64,000 nt of DNA from Rhizobacter koreensis (GCF_013366375.1 NZ_JABWMJ010000003.1:1-64000); one strand, 5' to 3'. Counted from the first letter of the stretch, positions 1-8,838 are shown. The notes: generated by a model not told the origin, from the sequence alone. Made by a program: numbers and translations.

Positions 1-112
1 TGATGACCATAGCGAGGTGGTCCCACTCCTTCCCATCCCGAACAGGACAGTGAAACGCCTCAGCGCCGATGATAGTGCGGGTTCCCGTGTGAAAGTAGGA
101 CATCGTCAGGCT
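1..112 (+). rRNA. rrf: 5S ribosomal RNA, 5' end cut by the window edge
   Basis: The sequence carries the conserved betaproteobacterial 5S features: the GACCATAGCGAGGTGGTCCC block at the start, TCCCATCCCGAACAGGACAG, and the closing GAAAGTAGGACATCGTCAGG. The 3' TCGTCAGGC pairs with the 5' strand, of which only TGATGA is inside the window, so about four bases (TGCC in relatives) lie to the left. A 16S-23S-5S operon is therefore expected upstream of the window. A terminator follows at 124. Confidence 0.97.
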
Positions 113-123
113 ACATTACCCCC

Positions 124-160
124 AGGCCCTCGCCCCTCAACGGACGAGGGCCTTTTTGTT
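124..160 (+). terminator. Rho-independent terminator of the rRNA operon
   Basis: A perfect 9-bp stem, AGGCCCTCG (124-132) with CGAGGGCCT (145-153), has a 12-base loop and runs into a T-rich tract (TTTTTGTT). It lies 12 bases after the 5S RNA and is the expected end of the rRNA operon. Confidence 0.93.
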
Positions 161-426
161 TGGTCGGCGGCATTAATCGCTCAGGCGGGGTTTCTCGGGC
201 CGATCAGCGGAGTATTCAACGCTGCGTGCCGGCGGTTTTTGGACTTTAGCGTCGCCGCTCCAACAGCCTCAGGAATGCCTCACGTGTTCGGGATGCGGTC
301 CCTTCAGAGATCTCGATCGCGCTCCGGTCTCTTGCGCCGTGGGATGCCTCACGCGCCCGTTCTCGTCTGCCGCTCGTGCGCCGAAGCGGATGTCGCGCAG
401 TCGGCACCGAACGTTGGGGTACACGG

Positions 427-1329
427 GTGATCGCCCGTCTGCAGCGAGCGATCACGATCATCCTGGTCGTGTTCGTGGCCGGTTGGGCGGCGGCTTGTGT
501 TGCGAGAGGTCATGCCGCGCACGCCGCGTGGGCCGCCCTGCTGGTGGTCGGCGGGTATGCCGCGTTCCTTGCCGCCGAGTTCATCTACGCGGCCATTCGC
601 CACGAGGACGGCGCTGCCGCACGTGCTCCGGTCGGGCAGTTGCTGCGCGCCTGGATCGTCGAGGTGATCACGGCACCACTCGTGTTCTGCTGGCGCCAGC
701 CGTTCCGGTCGCAAGCAATCCCGGATGCCGTCGATTCGAAGGACGCTCAGGGAAGGCCGGTACTTCTGGTGCACGGCTTCCTGTGCAACCGCGGCTTCTG
801 GAACCCTTGGATGCGGCGCCTGCGCGCCCGGGGCATCGCGTTCGGGGCGCCGAGTTTGGAACCGGCGTTCGGATCCATCGATGCGTACGCCGACACGATC
901 GAGCGCGCGGCGCGGCAACTGCACGCCGCGTCGGATCAGCCGATCGTGATCGTCGCTCACAGCATGGGCGGACTCGCGGTGCGCGCATGGCTGCGGCGCT
1001 ATCCGCAGAGCGAGGGACTCGTCTGGCGCATCGTGACGATCGCCTCGCCGCACCAGGGGACGGCGTTCGCTCGGCACGCGCCCAGCACGAACGGGCAGCA
1101 GATGCAGATCGGCAGCCGGTGGCTGAGCTCCCTCGCCGGCACGGAGTCGCTCGAGCGCCGCGCGAAGTTCACGTGCTATTTCGGCAACTGCGACAACATC
1201 GTGTTCCCGGCGACGCGAGCCTTATTGCCGGGCGCGGTGCATCACCATCTGCCCTCGACCGCGCACGTGCGCATGGCCAGCCGGCGCGAGATATTCGACG
1301 AGGTCTTGCGCGCGACCGAACTGCGGTAA
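427..1329 (+). CDS. Membrane-anchored alpha/beta hydrolase, lipase-like
   Basis: A 300-residue protein with two hydrophobic N-terminal segments (about residues 6-27 and 32-55) followed by an alpha/beta-hydrolase domain. Visible are the oxyanion-hole motif LLVHGFLCN, the nucleophile elbow AHSMGG (Ser about 179), an ASPHQGT stretch typical of triacylglycerol-lipase/PGAP1-like enzymes, and a late His (STAHVR) suitable for the catalytic triad. It probably hydrolyses an ester at the inner membrane face or periplasm; the substrate cannot be read. I chose GTG at 427, which has a GGGG stretch about nine bases upstream and starts just before the first membrane segment. A GTG at 376 would add 17 residues without any ribosome-binding site. 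It stands alone after the rRNA operon. Confidence 0.85.
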   Translation: MIARLQRAITIILVVFVAGWAAACVARGHAAHAAWAALLVVGGYAAFLAAEFIYAAIRHEDGAAARAPVGQLLRAWIVEVITAPLVFCWRQPFRSQAIPDAVDSKDAQGRPVLLVHGFLCNRGFWNPWMRRLRARGIAFGAPSLEPAFGSIDAYADTIERAARQLHAASDQPIVIVAHSMGGLAVRAWLRRYPQSEGLVWRIVTIASPHQGTAFARHAPSTNGQQMQIGSRWLSSLAGTESLERRAKFTCYFGNCDNIVFPATRALLPGAVHHHLPSTAHVRMASRREIFDEVLRATELR

Positions 1330-1446
1330 GCAGCGTCGGTCTGCCACACCGGTGGCGCGGGCCGGATGCGAGCGATGGTTGTCCGGCCATGCGACCAGCG
1401 GGATAGCCGACGGCTCGTCCAAGCGCCCCCCCGATGGTGAAGCGCG

Positions 1447-2292
1447 CTAGATCGTTCTCACCAGCTGCAGCGCCGCCGTGGTCGAGACGTTGAGCAGCCG
1501 GGCCACGTCGGCGATGTCGTCGCCCAGTGCAGGGTTGTCCCAGCCGGTCGCGGTGTGGCGCGCGAGTCGCGCGGCGAGCTCCACGGTACGCACGGCGGTC
1601 GTTTCCCGGTGCGCCTCGTCGGCGACTTGCGAGAGGAGGCTTGGCAGCTGCCACGACTGCATCAGCGAGCGTTGCAGATCGGCGACCGTGACGTTGAGCA
1701 CCCGCAGCTGGATCGCGTGCGACCGCAGCGAGGGGTTGCGGCGCTGCGCCTCGGCGATCTGCAGCGACAGTTCGGGCGCGTGGCACCACAACAGCATCTC
1801 GGCGAACTCGTGCAGCAGCGTCGCGGCATGGATGACGGCCGCGTGGGGGTCGCAGCGGTGCACGGCGAACGCCAGCGCGAAGTTCGCGCCGCGATGCGCG
1901 CGTGCCAGCACCTTGCGCAACCCGAGCAGCGCGTCGGGCCGATCGGCGAGGCGCGCCTCGACGGTTGGCTGCGGGCCGAAGGCGGCGAAGAAGGGCGAGA
2001 TGCCCAGCATCACGAGTGCGGCGATCACGGTCTCCGAGCCGGTGACGGCGCGCGCACTGCGGTGCTCGGATGCGTAGGCCAGCACCTTCAGCGTCATCAG
2101 CGGGTCGGCCGCGATGGTTTCGCCGATGCCGTTCGCGTCGACGTCGTCGGCGTTGCGTCGCAGCACCTCGAGCGCCTCGGCCGTCTCGGCAAGCACCGGC
2201 GTTTCCGCGGCGTGCAGACGCGCCGTCCACGCCGCCAAGTCGGGCAGCGGGGCGCGGATGGTGTCACTGTCGGCGGACGCGGGACTCATCAT
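1447..2292 (-). CDS. HDOD domain protein
   Basis: A 281-residue protein that is essentially one HDOD domain, the non-hydrolytic relative of HD phosphohydrolases. It shows LADRPDAL, VIHAATLLHEFAEMLLW and the long helical repeat region typical of the family. HDOD proteins act in bacterial signalling, often with c-di-GMP or two-component systems, but have no known enzymatic activity. The start is set at the first of two adjacent ATGs (2292), with AGGAG five bases upstream. A longer reading to 2412 has no ribosome-binding site and an implausible basic leader. It is transcribed away from amn with about 400 bases between them. Confidence 0.85.
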   Translation of the reverse strand: MMSPASADSDTIRAPLPDLAAWTARLHAAETPVLAETAEALEVLRRNADDVDANGIGETIAADPLMTLKVLAYASEHRSARAVTGSETVIAALVMLGISPFFAAFGPQPTVEARLADRPDALLGLRKVLARAHRGANFALAFAVHRCDPHAAVIHAATLLHEFAEMLLWCHAPELSLQIAEAQRRNPSLRSHAIQLRVLNVTVADLQRSLMQSWQLPSLLSQVADEAHRETTAVRTVELAARLARHTATGWDNPALGDDIADVARLLNVSTTAALQLVRTI

Positions 2293-2693
2293 CGCTGCTC
2301 CTGGGTGTGCTCGGCAGTTATCGGCGTACCGGGCGTCGGCTTGAGCGTGCCCACCGAGCGACGGGCACGGCGGCCCGAACGACTTCCGAGCCGACCACAG
2401 CGCGAGAAACATCGCGCTTCGCTCGCGATGTGCAGTGGGCCACGTCGCTGAAGTCGGCGAGTCCGCCGACTCAGGTCGGTCATCTCAAGCGGATGGTCGC
2501 GCTGCCGAACCGGTGCCTCAGGCTCGCCCGCCGAATTCCCTCGGGCGCGCACCCGCTCCGAACCACGCCGGCGTCCCGTGAGCCCGAATACCGACCCGTT
2601 CACCACCGAGCCGGCGCAGCCAGAGCCGCCGAGCTCCGGGCGGCTGCTGTCTCAGCTCCATCGCCCGGGACCTGCGGCACTCGCGAGCGAGTC
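2293..2693. other. Intergenic stretch between amn and the HDOD gene
   Basis: No gene is convincing here. The stretch holds two perfect hairpins: ACATCGCG/CGCGATGT (2409-2416 with 2424-2431, 7-base loop) and GTCGGCG/CGCCGAC (2453-2459 with 2464-2470, 4-base loop). Neither has a T-run, so they are not classical intrinsic terminators. They may still end the amn transcript (minus strand) or form part of the HDOD promoter region. Confidence 0.4.
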
Positions 2694-4193
2694 CTACTGA
2701 AACGCCACCTCCGCGAAGCTTCTCAGCTTTCGGCTGTGCAGCCGATCGATGCCGGAGTCGCGCAGGAGCTCGATCGCTCGCACGCCGATGCGCAGGTGCT
2801 GGTCGACGCGCTCGCGGTAGAAGTGGTTCGCCATCCCGGGCAGCTTGATGTCGCCGTGCAGCGGCTTGTCGCTCACGCAGAGCAGGGTGCCGTACGGCAC
2901 GCGGAAGCGGAAGCCGTTCGCCGCGATGGTCGCGCTTTCCATGTCGAGTGCGATCGCGCGGCTCTGACTGAACCGGCGCTCGGGCGTGCTCAGCGCGCCG
3001 CGCGACGGCAGCAGTTCCCAGTTGCGGTTGTCGGTGCTCGCGACCGTGCCGGTCCGCATGATCCGCTTCAGCTCGTAACCCTGCAGCTGCGTCACTTCGG
3101 CAACCGCGGACTCGAGCGCGACCTGGATCTCCGCGAGCGCCGGGATCGGCACCCAGAGCGGCAGCTCCTCGTCGAGCACGTGGTCCTCGCGAACGTAGCC
3201 GTGCGCGAGCACGTAGTCGCCGAGCTGCTGCGAATTGCGCAGCCCGGCGCAGTGGCCGAGCATCACCCAGGCATGCGGGCGCAGCACGGCGATGTGATCG
3301 GTGATCGTCTTGGCGTTGGCCGGGCCGACGCCGATGTTGACCATCGTGATGCCGCGTCGATCGCCACGCACCAGGTGGTAGGCGGGCATCTGCGGCAGCC
3401 GCGGCGGCGGCGCCCCGAGTTCGTCGCCCGGCTGCGGCGCGGCGCCCTTGTGCCGTGTGATCACGTTGCCGGGCTCGACGAACGCCTCGTAGCCGTGCGG
3501 GCCGCCCGCGCCGGCCATCGCCTCGTGCCCCAGCCGCACGAACTCGTCGATGTAGAACTGGTAGTTCGTGAAGAGAACGAAATTCTGGAAGTGGTCCGGA
3601 GCGGTGCCGGTGTAGTGCCGCAGGCGCTGCAGCGAGTAGTCGACGCGCGGCGCGGTGAACAGCGCGAGCGGCTGCGGTCCCCCGGCAGCCGGCTCGAAGG
3701 TGCCGTTTGCGATGCCGTCGTCCATCGCGCCGAGATCGGGCAGGTCGAACATGTCGCGCAGCCGCAGGCGCCGCTCGGCCGGCAGGCTGCCATCGATGTG
3801 GTCGTTGTCGGCCAGCGAGAAGTGCACCGGGATCGGCTGGTGGCTGGTGCCCACCTCGAGCCCCGCATGATGGTTCTGGAGCAACAGGCGGAACTGCTCG
3901 AGGTAGTAGCGCCCGAACAGGTCGGGGCGCGTCAAGGTGGTTTCGAACGTTCCGGCGCCGGCGACGAAACCGTAGCTGAGGCGGGAGTCGGCGCGCACCA
4001 CCGTGTCGGTACGCACCCGCACGAACGGGTAGCACGCGCGCACGTGCGCATCGATCGCGTCGCCGCGCACGAATGCCTGCAGCGAGTCGCGCAGGTAGGT
4101 CACGCTCGCGTCGTAGATGGTGCGGACTTGCGCGAGCGCCTGTTCGGGGTCGTCGTAGCGGAGCGGGGCGAAAAATGGGGGCGCAGAGGTCAT
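2694..4193 (-). CDS. amn: AMP nucleosidase
   Basis: A 499-residue protein, close to the E. coli enzyme (484). It hydrolyses AMP to adenine and ribose 5-phosphate in the cytoplasm and helps regulate purine pools. The N-terminal Amn domain (RYDDPEQALAQVRTIYD onward) is followed by a nucleoside-phosphorylase-like catalytic domain with MVNIGVGPANAKTITDHIA, MLGHCAGLRNSQ and ALDMESATIAANGFRFRVPY. The C-terminus GIDRLHSRKLRSFAEVAFQ matches the family. ATG at 4193 is chosen because homology starts right after it; no strong Shine-Dalgarno is visible. It is a single gene, with the DUF72 gene divergent across about 217 bases. Confidence 0.95.
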   Translation of the reverse strand: MTSAPPFFAPLRYDDPEQALAQVRTIYDASVTYLRDSLQAFVRGDAIDAHVRACYPFVRVRTDTVVRADSRLSYGFVAGAGTFETTLTRPDLFGRYYLEQFRLLLQNHHAGLEVGTSHQPIPVHFSLADNDHIDGSLPAERRLRLRDMFDLPDLGAMDDGIANGTFEPAAGGPQPLALFTAPRVDYSLQRLRHYTGTAPDHFQNFVLFTNYQFYIDEFVRLGHEAMAGAGGPHGYEAFVEPGNVITRHKGAAPQPGDELGAPPPRLPQMPAYHLVRGDRRGITMVNIGVGPANAKTITDHIAVLRPHAWVMLGHCAGLRNSQQLGDYVLAHGYVREDHVLDEELPLWVPIPALAEIQVALESAVAEVTQLQGYELKRIMRTGTVASTDNRNWELLPSRGALSTPERRFSQSRAIALDMESATIAANGFRFRVPYGTLLCVSDKPLHGDIKLPGMANHFYRERVDQHLRIGVRAIELLRDSGIDRLHSRKLRSFAEVAFQ

Positions 4194-4410
4194 GGTGCGG
4201 CGTGGCGTCGGCGACGGATCAGAGCGTGTCGTGCGTGCGTGGGTGGACGGGGCGACCCGCGCTGACGTGCTTGGGTCGAGCGCCGGGCCGCGAGCGCCAT
4301 TGTTCCACCGGTGCGCCGCGAGGGCGGCCCAGGGCGTGGCGCCGGATTGCCGCCGCCGCCGATCCCTCGCATCATCGCGCGATGACCAGCCGAGCAGGAT
4401 CGATCGAGCG

Positions 4411-5253
4411 ATGAGCGGCCCCGGGCGCATTCGCGTCGGTGTGGGTGGCTGGACCTACGCTCCTTGGCGCGACAACTTCTTCCCCTCAGGGCTCGTGCAG
4501 AGCCGCGAGCTCGCTTACGCGAGCCGACGCCTGACGGCGATCGAGATCAACGGCACCTACTACCGCACGCAGACGCCGGCGAGCTTCGCGAAATGGCACG
4601 ACGAAACACCGGACGACTTCGTGTTCAGCGTGAAGGCGTCGCGCTACGCCACCTCGCAGCGCGTGCTCGCCAACGCCGGCGAGGCGATCCAGCGCTTCGT
4701 CGGCAGCGGCATCGCCGAGCTCGGGCCCAAGCTCGGGCCGCTGGTGTGGCAGTTCGCACCGACCAAGCGCTTCGACCCGGACGACTTCGGCGCCTTTCTC
4801 GCGCTGCTGCCGAAGGAGGTCGGCGGCGTTCGGCTGCGCCATGCACTCGAGGTGCGCCATGCGAGCTTCATGGACCCGGCGTACCTGGCGCTGGCGCGCG
4901 AGCACCGCGTCGCCACGGTGTTCGCCGACTCCACCGAGTACCCGTCGTTCGCCGACCTGACCGGCGACTTCGTCTACGCGCGCCTGATGGGCTGCGAATC
5001 GCAGCACGCCACCGGGTACGCGCCCGAGCGGATCGAGGCCTGGGCGGAGGCGGCGCGTACCTGGGCCGCGGGCGGCGAGCCGACTGGCCTGTCGCGCGTC
5101 GTCGAGCCGCCGAGCACGGGCTCGCGTGGCAGCCCGCGCGGTTCCGCGGCGGGCCGCGATGTCTTCGTGTTCTTCATCAGCGGCGCGAAGGAGCGCGCGC
5201 CGGCGGCGGCGCTGGCGCTGCTCGAGCGGCTCGGCATCGCACCGTCCGCCTAG
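4411..5253 (+). CDS. DUF72 (YecE-like) protein
   Basis: A 280-residue TIM-barrel-like DUF72 protein. The N-terminus IRVGVGGWTYAPWRDNFFP is the family signature, followed by LTAIEINGTYYRTQTPASFA, FSVKASRYATS and a late FVYARLMG segment. The biochemical role of the family is not established, though a nucleic-acid link has been suggested. The start is ATG 4411, immediately before the conserved strand; upstream in-frame sequence has no family similarity. It runs convergently with the small DUF1328 gene, with a hairpin between the two stops. Confidence 0.9.
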   Translation: MSGPGRIRVGVGGWTYAPWRDNFFPSGLVQSRELAYASRRLTAIEINGTYYRTQTPASFAKWHDETPDDFVFSVKASRYATSQRVLANAGEAIQRFVGSGIAELGPKLGPLVWQFAPTKRFDPDDFGAFLALLPKEVGGVRLRHALEVRHASFMDPAYLALAREHRVATVFADSTEYPSFADLTGDFVYARLMGCESQHATGYAPERIEAWAEAARTWAAGGEPTGLSRVVEPPSTGSRGSPRGSAAGRDVFVFFISGAKERAPAAALALLERLGIAPSA

Positions 5254-5274
5254 GCACGCGAGCCGCAACGAAGC

Positions 5275-5316
5275 GAGGCCGGCGACCCGCCCGACGTGGA
5301 GCGGCTCGCCGGCCTC
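5275..5316. terminator. Hairpin between convergent genes, possible bidirectional terminator
   Basis: A perfect 11-bp inverted repeat, GAGGCCGGCGA (5275-5285) with TCGCCGGCCTC (5306-5316), has a 20-base loop. It sits between the stop of the DUF72 gene and the stop of the convergent DUF1328 gene. There is no U-tract, so termination is inferred only from position and stem strength. Confidence 0.4.
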
Positions 5317-5342
5317 ACGCGTGTTCAGCGCGCGGCGCTCGA

Positions 5343-5507
5343 TCAGGTTCCGCGGTTACGGCCGAACAGGAAGGTCGCGACGGCGAGGATCACGAACACG
5401 ATGAAAAGGATCTTGGCGATGCCGGCGGCGCCGGCAGCAATGCCGCCGAACCCGAACACGGCAGCGATCAGCGCGATCACGAAAAAGACAACGGCGTAGT
5501 GCAGCAT
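5343..5507 (-). CDS. Small DUF1328 (UPF0391) membrane protein
   Basis: A 54-residue protein, almost wholly hydrophobic, with two membrane segments split by the glycine/alanine-rich [14 protein letters not shown] and ending FLFGRNRGT. This matches the DUF1328/UPF0391 (YtjA-like) family, common in proteobacteria and often linked to stress conditions without a defined function. ATG 5507 has AGGAG five bases upstream. Its 5' flank contains a 16-bp perfect palindrome at 5640. Confidence 0.88.
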   Translation of the reverse strand: MLHYAVVFFVIALIAAVFGFGGIAAGAAGIAKILFIVFVILAVATFLFGRNRGT

Positions 5508-5819
5508 GGTGACTCCTGTTGGTGGCTGGCGCCGCCGGTGGCGGTGGTGCCGATGGGCAGGATCGATGCTGAGTGCGACGCGGCGGCGTTCGCATCGGCC
5601 GGCTGGCCGATGCCGCGTCGGCTCGCTCGCGCACCTGATGTCGGAGCGCTCCGACCGGGCTGCCGGCAAGCAGGAGATGGCGTCCAAGGCGCGTGACGGC
5701 TTGGCCGGAAGCTGCTCCCCCGGTCCGGCCCTCGGAGCCTCGTCGGCACTGCGCAGCAACTTCCCAGGGGCGTGCCGCCCGGTGGTGAGCGCAGGCCCGG
5801 CGCGCGAGGGCCCGCGCGC
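5508..5819. other. Intergenic stretch upstream of the DUF1328 gene
   Basis: This stretch of 312 bases lies between the DUF1328 start and the histidine-phosphatase stop, both on the minus strand. It contains no convincing gene. Its one clear feature is the perfect palindrome at 5640-5655; the promoter of the DUF1328 gene must lie here or downstream of it. Confidence 0.4.
5640..5655. promoter_or_regulatory. 16-bp perfect palindrome, candidate operator
   Basis: GTCGGAGCGCTCCGAC is perfectly self-complementary and lies about 133 bases upstream of the DUF1328 start. A dimeric regulator could bind it, but the GC richness of the genome makes chance palindromes fairly common. Confidence 0.25.
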
Positions 5820-6431
5820 TCAGCCGCCCGTCGCCGCGCCCGGTTCGCCGATCGTCCCGGCGTCGAGGTGGCGGGTGCACGCGAGCAGCTCGATCCGGCA
5901 CGGCGACTGCGCCTCGAGCACCGTCATCGACGCATTGCCGATGCGCAGCGTGCGCGCGTGCGCGGCAAGGTCGGCATGCTCGCGCAGCATCGTGGCGATC
6001 ACGAGCCCGTGCGTCACCACGACGAGCGGGCCAGGGGCTGCGGCGCGGCGCGCCAGCACGCTCTCGAACGCACCCGCCACGCGCGCCGTGAACGTGGCCA
6101 GCGATTCGCCGCCCGGGGGGGCCGTGACGAGCGCCAAGGGGTCGTAGCCGAGAGAGTCGAACAGCCGGCCGCGCAAAGCGCCGAAGTCGCGCTCGCGCAG
6201 CGTGGCGTCGAGTTCGACGTCGACCTCGCATCGCGCCGCGATGGCGTCGGCCGTCTGCCGCGCGCGAGGGTGGTCGCTGCTCACGATGGCCGCGACGCCC
6301 ATGCCCGCGAGGCGCTCGGCGAGCGCCGCGGCCTGCGCGAGCCCGCGCGGGCTGAGCGGCGTGTCGGGCGGCTGCAGGACGCGTGCCGCGTTCAACGCGG
6401 TCTCGCCGTGGCGCACCAGGATGATCGACAC
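5820..6431 (-). CDS. Histidine phosphatase family protein (phosphoglycerate-mutase-like)
   Basis: A 203-residue protein of the histidine phosphatase superfamily, clade 1. The phospho-acceptor motif ILVRHGETALN is at the N-terminus, with REDFGALRG-type sequence (here LRERDFGALRGRLFD) carrying the catalytic acid region, and a late VVTHGLVIATML with the second catalytic His. It removes phosphate from an unknown metabolite; a broad-specificity phosphatase or an alpha-ribazole phosphatase-like role is possible. GTG 6431 places the RHG motif eight residues in, as usual. A GTG at 6494 would add 21 unconserved residues. It lies 3' of metK with the same direction and a 93-base gap. Confidence 0.87.
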   Translation of the reverse strand: MSIILVRHGETALNAARVLQPPDTPLSPRGLAQAAALAERLAGMGVAAIVSSDHPRARQTADAIAARCEVDVELDATLRERDFGALRGRLFDSLGYDPLALVTAPPGGESLATFTARVAGAFESVLARRAAAPGPLVVVTHGLVIATMLREHADLAAHARTLRIGNASMTVLEAQSPCRIELLACTRHLDAGTIGEPGAATGG

Positions 6432-6524
6432 GGCAGTGGGCGGGCGAAGACTCGAGTCCGACCCTACCGCCCCCAGCCGGAACAGCCCGGCCACGGGCGG
6501 CGAGCAGTCAGCGCAGCGTTCCTC

Positions 6525-7706
6525 TCAGAGCCCCGCGTCGGCGCGCAGTGCGGACGCCTTGTTGGTGCGCTCCCAGGTGAACTCGGGCTCGTCGCGACCG
6601 AAGTGACCGTAGGCGGCGGTCTTCTCGTAAACCGGGCGCAGCAGGTCGAGCATCTGGATGATGCCCTTCGGGCGCAGGTCGAAATGCTTGCGCACGAGCT
6701 CCTCGATCTTATGGTCGGGGATCTTGCCGGTGCCTTCGGTGTAGACCGTGATGTTCATCGGCTTGGCGACGCCGATCGCGTAGGCGACCTGGATCTGGCA
6801 CTGCCTGGCAAGGCCCGCCGCGACGATGTTCTTGGCCACGTAGCGCGCCGCGTAGGCCGCCGAGCGGTCGACCTTCGACGGGTCCTTGCCCGAGAACGCG
6901 CCGCCGCCGTGCGGGCACGCGCCGCCGTAGGTGTCGACGATGATCTTGCGGCCGGTGAGGCCGCAATCGCCCTGCGGGCCGCCGATGACGAAGCGGCCGG
7001 TCGGGTTGATCAGGAACTTGGTTTCCTGCAGCCACTCCTTCGGCAGCACCGGCTTGATGATCTCCTCGATCACCGCCTCGACGAACGACGCCTTCATCTT
7101 GGTGTGCGTCTCGCTCTGGTCGGGGTCGTGCTGGCTCGACAGCACCACCGTGTCGATCGAGTGCGGCTTGCCGTCCACGTAGCGCATCGTCACCTGGCTC
7201 TTCGCGTCGGGGCGCAGGAACGGCAGGCGGCCGTCGCGCCGAAGCTGGGCCTGACGCTCGACGAGGCGGTGCGCGTAGTAGATCGGCGCGGGCATCAGCT
7301 CGGGCGTCTCGTCGCACGCGTAGCCGAACATCAGGCCCTGGTCGCCCGCGCCGGTGTTCAGGTGGTCGTCGCTCGCGTGGTCGACGCCCTGGGCGATGTC
7401 GTTGGACTGCTTGTCGTAGCAGACCATGACCGCGCAGCCCTTGTAGTCGATGCCGTAGTCGGTGTTGTCGTAGCCGATGCGCTTGATCGTGTCGCGCGCG
7501 ACCTGGATGTAGTCGACGTGCGCGTTGGTCGTGATCTCGCCGGCGAGCACCACGAGGCCGGTGTTGCACAGCGTCTCGGCCGCGACGCGCGAGCGCGGGT
7601 CCTGCCGGAAGATCGCGTCGAGAATGGCGTCCGAAATCTGGTCGGCAACCTTGTCGGGGTGGCCTTCGGAGACGGATTCGGAGGTGAAAAGGAAATCGTT
7701 CGACAC
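6525..7706 (-). CDS. metK: S-adenosylmethionine synthetase
   Basis: A 393-residue methionine adenosyltransferase that makes SAM from ATP and methionine in the cytoplasm. The signatures [28 protein letters not shown] and [19 protein letters not shown] are all intact, and length is typical. The start is GTG 7706 ([18 protein letters not shown]), with GGAG about eight bases upstream. It is divergent from lpxL. The DNA between them encodes a metK 5' leader of roughly 145 nt that can form several perfect hairpins. Confidence 0.98.
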   Translation of the reverse strand: MSNDFLFTSESVSEGHPDKVADQISDAILDAIFRQDPRSRVAAETLCNTGLVVLAGEITTNAHVDYIQVARDTIKRIGYDNTDYGIDYKGCAVMVCYDKQSNDIAQGVDHASDDHLNTGAGDQGLMFGYACDETPELMPAPIYYAHRLVERQAQLRRDGRLPFLRPDAKSQVTMRYVDGKPHSIDTVVLSSQHDPDQSETHTKMKASFVEAVIEEIIKPVLPKEWLQETKFLINPTGRFVIGGPQGDCGLTGRKIIVDTYGGACPHGGGAFSGKDPSKVDRSAAYAARYVAKNIVAAGLARQCQIQVAYAIGVAKPMNITVYTEGTGKIPDHKIEELVRKHFDLRPKGIIQMLDLLRPVYEKTAAYGHFGRDEPEFTWERTNKASALRADAGL

Positions 7707-7857
7707 GAGTGGCTCCAGTGGTTGGTCGGTTGCACCTTGCGTTGCCGACCGAGCGCTGGGTTCGCGGCGAACGCTTTAGCAGGATTTGTTGAGCCCGATG
7801 GCCCGGCAGGCAGTGCCTGCGTCGCCCCGCAAGTAGTTCAGTAACTCGGCGACGCTG
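7707..7857 (-). promoter_or_regulatory. Structured 5' leader of metK
   Basis: The predicted metK leader holds an 8-bp stem (7848-7855 with 7819-7826), a 6-bp stem (7815-7820 with 7806-7811, sharing two bases with the first so the two compete) and a 6-bp stem just before the ribosome-binding region (7745-7750 with 7724-7729). I do not recognise the SAM-I, SAM-II, SAM-IV or SAH consensus in it. Regulation by a ligand is therefore only an inference from structure and position. Confidence 0.35.
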
Positions 7858-7859
7858 GG

Positions 7860-7865
7860 ATTATA
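7860..7865 (-). promoter_or_regulatory. Candidate -10 box of the metK promoter
   Basis: On the minus strand this reads TATAAT, a perfect sigma-70 -10 hexamer in a very GC-rich genome, about 154 bases before the metK start. No good -35 hexamer is found 16-18 bases upstream. If it is used, metK has a long leader. Confidence 0.4.
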
Positions 7866-7895
7866 GAAAGTCTTGCCACGCCTCCGGTGCCCGCC

Positions 7896-7901
7896 GAGGA
7901 G
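7896..7901 (+). promoter_or_regulatory. Ribosome-binding site deciding the lpxL TTG start
   Basis: GAGGAG lies five bases before the TTG at 7907. The nearby ATG at 7902 is out of frame, and the later in-frame ATG at 7934 has no Shine-Dalgarno, so TTG is the best supported start. Confidence 0.6.
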
Positions 7902-7906
7902 ATGGT

Positions 7907-8782
7907 TTGCCCGCACGCGTGCTGCTCGCGTTCATGAAGTGTTTCCAGGTGCTGCCGCTCGGCGTACAGGCGGCGCTCGGGCGCGCGCTCGGTGCACTGC
8001 TGCACGCCCTGGCCGGTTCGCGCCGCCACATCGCGGCGACCAACATCGCGCTCTGCTTTCCGGAGAAGCCGGAAGACGAGCGGCGCCGGCTGGTGCGTGA
8101 GCACTTCGGCTGGCTCGGTCGCAGCCTGCTCGAGCGGGGCCTCCTCTGGTTCGCGCCACCCGAGCGACTGCGCCGGCTGATCCACGTCGAGGGCGAGGTC
8201 GATCTGGCCGAGCGCAGCGAACGGCCGGTGATGTGGCTGGTGCCGCACTTCATGGCGCTCGACGTGGCCGGGGCCGCGGTGCTGCTGTTCCAGCGGCGCA
8301 AGGGCGTCTCGATCTACCAGGCCCAGAGCGATCCGGCGATCGATGCGGCGCTGCGCCGCGGGCGCCTGCGCCTCGGCAACGCCGAGATCTTTCCGCGCGA
8401 CGAGTCCGTCAAGCCGCTGATCCGCGCGATCAAGGCCGGCGCGGCGTTCTTCAACCTGCCCGACATGGACTTCGGCACCCGCGATGCCGCGTTCGTGCCG
8501 TTCTTCGGCGTGCCGGCGAGCACACTGCTTGCGCCGTCGCGCATGGCGCGCGCGCTCGGCATGGTGGTGCAGCCGATCACCGCCGAGATCCTGCCCGGCG
8601 GGCGCGGCTACCGGGTGCGCTTCCACACACCGTGGCAAGACTTCCCGAGCGACGACGCGGTCGCCGACAGCGCCGCGATGAACCGCTGGATCGAGGCCGA
8701 GATCCGCGCCGACCCCGCGCAGTACCTCTGGGTGCACCGCCGCTTCAAGACCCGGCCGCCCGGCGAGCCGTCGTTGTATTGA
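7907..8782 (+). CDS. lpxL: Lipid A biosynthesis lauroyl acyltransferase family protein (LpxL/HtrB)
   Basis: A 291-residue inner-membrane-associated acyltransferase that adds a secondary acyl chain to lipid A. The catalytic H-x4-D motif is present (VPHFMALD, about residues 111-117), with later NLPDMDFG and VPFFGVPASTL segments matching the LpxL/LpxM family, and a hydrophobic N-terminal anchor. The exact acyl specificity (LpxL or a paralogue) cannot be read. TTG 7907 is chosen for its strong GAGGAG site. It is followed by dapF after 56 bases, an order common in Burkholderiales. Confidence 0.92.
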   Translation: MPARVLLAFMKCFQVLPLGVQAALGRALGALLHALAGSRRHIAATNIALCFPEKPEDERRRLVREHFGWLGRSLLERGLLWFAPPERLRRLIHVEGEVDLAERSERPVMWLVPHFMALDVAGAAVLLFQRRKGVSIYQAQSDPAIDAALRRGRLRLGNAEIFPRDESVKPLIRAIKAGAAFFNLPDMDFGTRDAAFVPFFGVPASTLLAPSRMARALGMVVQPITAEILPGGRGYRVRFHTPWQDFPSDDAVADSAAMNRWIEAEIRADPAQYLWVHRRFKTRPPGEPSLY

Positions 8783-8838
8783 CGCGCCGCGGCGAGCCGT
8801 GCGGCAGGCTGCGCGGTGACGCGACGCGATAATTCGCC

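Noticed and set aside
5772..7844. A 690-codon open frame on the plus strand across metK and the histidine phosphatase gene
   Set aside because: It is the antisense shadow of metK and its neighbour; composition is Arg/Ala/Val/Asp-rich with no motifs, as expected in GC-rich DNA.
7860..7885. Sigma-54 promoter before metK (TGGCAAGACTTTC on the minus strand)
   Set aside because: The -24-like TGGCA is present, but the -12 GC dinucleotide (TTGC) is missing, and metK is not a usual sigma-54 target.
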